Shown: positions 59,800 through 64,000 of the stretch, one piece after another
Layout of the letters: every line of letters begins with the position of its first letter
Position numbering within the stretch: the stretch's first letter is position 1
Origin: Gymnopus androsaceus JB14
Lineage: Eukaryota > Basidiomycota > Agaricomycetes > Agaricales > Omphalotaceae
NCBI GenBank assembly: GCA_009733575.1
Contig: ML769488.1
Span: 124,001 to 188,000, forward strand
Length of the DNA stretch: 64,000 bases
Reading direction: 5' to 3'
Notes under the pieces: model-generated
Told to the model about the DNA's origin: nothing
Databases searched by the model: none
Seen by the model: the letters and a program-made list of their open reading frames with translations, nothing else
Position numbers and translations under genes: made by a program

Positions 59800-60230
59800 G
59801 TTCGAGGAGTTATCAATAAGTGGGTGCAATATGGAGAAGGTAGTGAAGGTTATAAGAATAAAGTTGTGATTGGTTGTAAAGAATGGTAGTTCGGAGGCCA
59901 CCTGTGATACAGTGCTGTACTACTTAGCACGGGATTTGCAGAAACAATGAACTTCAACTTACTGTATTGTCTTCCAAATTCGGCTTTGTTTCGGCGTTGT
60001 TTCCCTGTCCGGCCACCATATCCACTTTAGTTTAACGTCATTTCGGACGATCTCAATATTCCTCATTTAGAAGTCAAAGCAGTACATATGAGCGTTATTC
60101 AAGTCACGATGAAGTACTATATACTGGATAATATATAAAACTAATAAGTCAAGAAATACACAGTTTGCAGAAAAGATACATCATAGAATCTATACAAGAA
60201 ATACAAAACCCATTATCGAAATACAGGAAT
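59800..60230. other. Spacer between two minus-strand repeat-associated genes
   Basis: Upstream of the 59799 start and downstream of the Spt5-like gene. It should hold the promoter of the former. Nothing specific is seen. Confidence 0.4.
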
Positions 60231-63200
60231 CTAGTATGGCCAAGAGTCAAGGTTCACAGTAGAGTCTGTCAGTGGTAGCTCCGGGCACCCATTCCTAACC
60301 CACTCATTTTCGGCAACCAGCTGTCTCTCCTCCATCAGCCTGATTCCATTCCCCTGTTCATCTGGCATCTGGTTCACTAGAGCTATACTACTCTCCAACA
60401 CTACGATTGGAGGTTCTCTATCTTCAACAATCTCTGTGAACCTTGGTACAGTGCAACCAATTTTCCGCGTCTCCTGTGGTTCCAGCCTGACGACTTGCAG
60501 CACCCACTTATGATCATGTGTTCCAAAAAGACGACAAGTGAGCTTGCCAATATGCGACCCTCGGACAATGATAAACAATCCATTGCAGTATAACGGGGAA
60601 CTAAGGCCATACAACCGTTTCGTGGTTGAAAGATCTCGAGGGTCTACCTGCACAGAACCTGTACCCTTTTGCTTGTAGTAGAGAGTACTTTGGCCACCTG
60701 GTCCCTCTTTCAGTGTGATAACTCAATCTTTTGTCTCCCCGTGAAAGGCCAAAAGCAGTTGTTGTCTAGGAAGTGCATTTTGGATGCGTGGATCCAAAAT
60801 CTCGTTGGTGAAATCTGGAAAAGGGGTTGCTGGAACCAGGTGGAGAGGTGTCCCGCTACCGTTAAGCAGCTGCTCTTCAACATCTGCGTCACTGACCATA
60901 ATTGTACCCGGCACGTCAACCCACTAGCATTTATAAGGTTGCAGCAATGAATTCAGGGATGAATCCGGGCTCATACAGCCGTCAGGAGACGCAAACCCAC
61001 TAGCAATACTCCTAGTTGTTGAACCAGATGCAGGCCCGCTATCAAGACTGCTAGATGAAGCCTGCATCTCATCTATGCCCCCCTCCGTGCCGCCATTATT
61101 TCCGCCACTTCCTACCCAACGATCTCAATAAGTTGCCTGCCATGCCGACGGAGTCATTTCGGTTGACGTCTAGCACGCTTCCATTCTCTGCCTTGTGATG
61201 CTTTATTGTTGCGCCCCCATCATTCAATCCAACAATTCGAACCTCCTTGCCCACCCAAGGTCGACGTCCAGTATGTATCGCAAGATCTAAAGGCTCAGGA
61301 GTAGGATCGGTCATTAGAATTGATGGATTTGGCTTGACATAAACCAGAGTTTTGGGAACAATAGAAAAGACTGGGTCAATCGATGGTAAAGGCTTTTTGA
61401 TCCCGCGTTTTACTAGATCATTCGGTGATAGCATCAAGGCTGAGTTGACCAGTGAGTTCAAGTGAAACTGCTGTGGTACAGGGTACTTGCTGAACTGTAC
61501 TTGGACAGTTTCACCGTCATCGCCAATGGAGACAACAAGACCAACTTTTCCATCAAGGGGGATGCGTTCTGTGGTGGAAGAGACCTCAGCCACGCCCAAC
61601 TGAAAAATGCTGCATGAGGCCAGACAAACATAAACTTCATTGCCTTGTCGCATTACTTTGAGCAGGGAATGTTGAGGAAGGACAACCTGCCTTCCTTCAC
61701 CGTCAGTTCCGTCCAAGAACTCCACCACGCAATTTATCTCTACAACATCCCTGATAAAACCTTCATCTTTAGATTGAAGGCCCAGTTCGCTCGCTAACTC
61801 CGGATTTTCACGTAACGGCCTATGATGGTCCCTCAATTGATTCGATACACGCACTCGTTCCCCAAGCCTGAATATCCAAGTGCTAGGAAGTGGTATGTTC
61901 GATTGAAGAACCATGCTCTCAGTTTCGAAAAACTCAAGAAGGTCCTCCTTGGCAATGGTATTAGCCAAAGTAAGATTGGTGACCTTTTGATGCACCAAGG
62001 AAAGACCCTGCCAGATAGTCTGCTTTAGCAGGGCATACTCCTTGTCGCCGTGTTCACAAGTCGCGCCTTTGTTGCAAATAGCACAGCATACCGAAATACT
62101 GCTTGGCGGAATGTCATGGAATTCAGTGAATTTCAATACTGGTGTCGAACCAATACAAACTTTTGATGGACGCGGACGACAAGCGGATGGAACTGAGCGT
62201 TTCTTGCTTGGTATGGTTCTCTCCAAAGGTATGGGATAACTGGCCTTTGTGTTGATTGAGACAAAGTCAAACTTGGACTTAATGTCTGACATTGTAGTCG
62301 AGACCGGAAATGGCGTTGTAAAGGTCGCGGGGACGGCGGGATTAGACGAGTGGGTCTTTTTCACCCTTTTGAACTTCTGCTGGGGAAGGTCCAATCTAGG
62401 GAGGAATGCTACGACACATTCTGAGCTGTAGTCGCTGGATGTGTCAATCATAATTACTCCAGTATCACCTTGATACAGACCCTTCTTTCGCGATTACCCA
62501 AACACCTGGCCGAAAAGGAGGCAACTTGGCCGTGTAGGCGAGCTTCCTCATACCTGTGATACGGTGGTGGATGGGCATCGTTAGGTATGGCCCTTTCCAC
62601 AGCAAAGGCACGGTGAACCCTGGATCATCTTTCCAGCGCAATGCTATCTCGTGTGTTGTCGGCGGCATACAAGAAGACGGGCTGGTGGGAGTAAAGAAAG
62701 CCGTCGATAAGACGGAAGTACGCAGCAAGGACTGTAGTTTCGCATCAAGCATGCTGCGAACCCGGACGTAGAGACCCCCTTGCTTCCTAGAAGGGAAAGC
62801 CTGGACTAGACATTTGGGGTGTCTGTCTCGTTTAATGTCGCGCTGGATTCGCTGCATTATCTCGGATTCCTTCCCTCTCTTTTGGAATAAATTATCAGTG
62901 CAGTTATAACGTCAAAAAATCTATGAAACTTACTCGACACCGGACGTAATAGATACCATACTCTTCTAGCATCACACTGTCAGAGAACTTATTCAGATAC
63001 TCTGCCAATTCCTTCTGCTCCTCGGTAAGTTCTTCACCTTCACCGACTTCAAAGTCTTCCAAATGAGCGGAATCGACGCGATCGGAAAGTAAAGTAGGAC
63101 CAGGGACTGTAGGTTTTATTGAATCTAAAGCATTCCTGACAGCGGTTGCTGCGTCTTCATCACCCGGTTCCATGCCAGTAATCCGACCCCACACGTCGTC

Positions 63201-63832
63201 CCATTTAGCTCCAACGCAGAGTTTCTCCAAGGCGGCATGAACTTGGCCACCTTGACCGGAATCAGAAGTCAAGTACTTGTCAAGGAGCACCCACGCCTCC
63301 ATTTCTCGATCGTGGTTTGGAGAAGACAGAGTAGGAGCAGCGTAAGGTGATGGAAGTACGACTGGAGCTGTAGAAAATGCTCCCGAAGGTCCCGCGGAAG
63401 CAGGAGGAACAGCAGGAGGTGCGGAAACAGAAGAAATTACAGCAGGGGGGGCAGGAGATGCTGTCGGAGGTACAAATGTATCGGAATCAGAGTCGGAGTC
63501 GTAGTCGTTTAGCTGGGAGAGAGCATTGCCTTTGAAAGGACGAGGCTGGGCTTCCTGTCGCGACCAACAATCGCAGATTTCAGCGAACGGATCGTAGTTT
63601 CAAGCACGCAGATGTACGGATTCAGCTTTTTGCCTGCAAAGATCCTCCTCCTGCTGTTGAGATTGGTCATAATGTTTGTTGTCCGACTCGAAATCCTCAG
63701 CCTGCTGTCTTCATCAGCCTCGGTAACAATAAATGAACGAGCCTGTATAACAAGATAAGTAGTTACGCGAAACAAACGAAATATGGATGTGCGTACCAAA
63801 TTCAAAGCATCCTTACGCGACGGTTGGGCCAT
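60231..63832 (-). pseudogene. Spt5-like NGN/KOW protein gene, repeat-associated, frameshifted
   Basis: Spt5/NusG proteins clamp RNA polymerase during elongation. ATG 63832 (MAQPSRKDALNL), an intron (GTACGC to TACAG), then an acidic, Gln/Glu-rich region and a DSDSDSD tract with a TGA near 63600. Next come a Pro/Ala linker and, at 63302-62936, an acidic helix block ending IYYVRCR. An intron (GTAAGT to AAAAG) joins an NGN-like domain: IMQRIQRDIKRDRHPKCLVQ, GGLYVRVRSMLDAKLQSLLR. A KOW motif, GVWVIAKEG then GLYQGDTGVI, is split by an extra G in a GGG run at about 62487. 62451-61096 contains further KOW-like strands (GERVRVSNQL; LDGKVGLVVSIGDDGETVQV; WVGKEVRIVGLNDGGATIKH). The C-terminal part to 60231 ends NLDSWPY. 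Domain order matches Spt5; the breaks mean this copy is dead. Confidence 0.65.
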
Positions 63833-64000
63833 TAGGGATCGACTATAAGGCCTAGGGGCATTTAAGAATGTCAGTAAGTGGAAGAACGGTGTCCACAGCC
63901 GAAAAAATGGAATGCGTAAGTTCTCCCTACGTCGAGCATGGCCTCTACGTGAATTTCCAGCCATTCCATTCAACATTTGGCTTTGAGCCATTCTCAATTT

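Overview
This window is eukaryotic and almost certainly from a mushroom-forming basidiomycete (Agaricomycetes, probably Agaricales). The evidence is 45-60 nt GT-AG introns (one GC-AG) dense in every gene, conserved basidiomycete proteins, and the transposon families present: Ty3/gypsy chromovirus, Ty1/copia, Helitron, KDZ-type, and hAT-like and other small TIR elements. I see no CRISPR array, rRNA or convincing functional tRNA gene.

Positions 1-19,770 are ordinary chromosomal genes. They are a decayed CCCH-RRM-RBR ubiquitin-ligase gene (110-3066, -), a small 3-exon gene (3662-4138, -), a secreted or membrane Lys/Glu-rich protein (4978-6018, -), a 4-exon HAM1/BPI-fold-like protein (8703-11451, -), a conserved basidiomycete protein of unknown function (13001-14324, -), adenosylhomocysteinase with 11 exons (15719-17564, +), and a conserved fungal protein ending in WRIP (about 18107-19769, +).

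From 19,949 to the end the window is a transposon nest. It holds a hAT-like MITE (19949-20479), a 5'-truncated copia element with one LTR (21403-23161), a tRNA-like SINE candidate, and a cluster of multi-exon repeat-associated genes (23.6-32.7 kb). One of these has an RNase H1 N-terminal (viroplasmin-like) domain and lies head-to-head with a decayed DNA-binding-like gene. Next comes a 13-kb Ty3/gypsy element (33006-45959, -) with 1.4-kb LTRs, whose gag is split by a hAT MITE and which carries an intron-containing antisense gene between pol and the 3' LTR. Then follow KDZ-like transposase remnants with a 123-nt foldback (46.6-49.6 kb), a truncated Helitron (50757-53821, -), and two further repeat-associated genes (57524-59799; 60231-63832, Spt5-like NGN/KOW), both on the minus strand.

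The most striking unexplained structure is a roughly 650-bp non-autonomous TIR element. It is present as two full copies (25797-26442 and 54357-55006), each flanked by a 7-bp target duplication, with a third degraded copy near 49.7-50.0 kb. It carries telomere-like TTAGGG/CCCTAA blocks around a strongly conserved central hairpin of about 75 nt. One copy sits inside an exon and its removal rejoins the reading frame.

Many transposon-borne genes and the RBR gene have single-base frameshifts, several at homopolymers, while the neighbouring housekeeping genes are clean. Real decay is therefore more likely than general sequencing error, but reads would be needed to decide.
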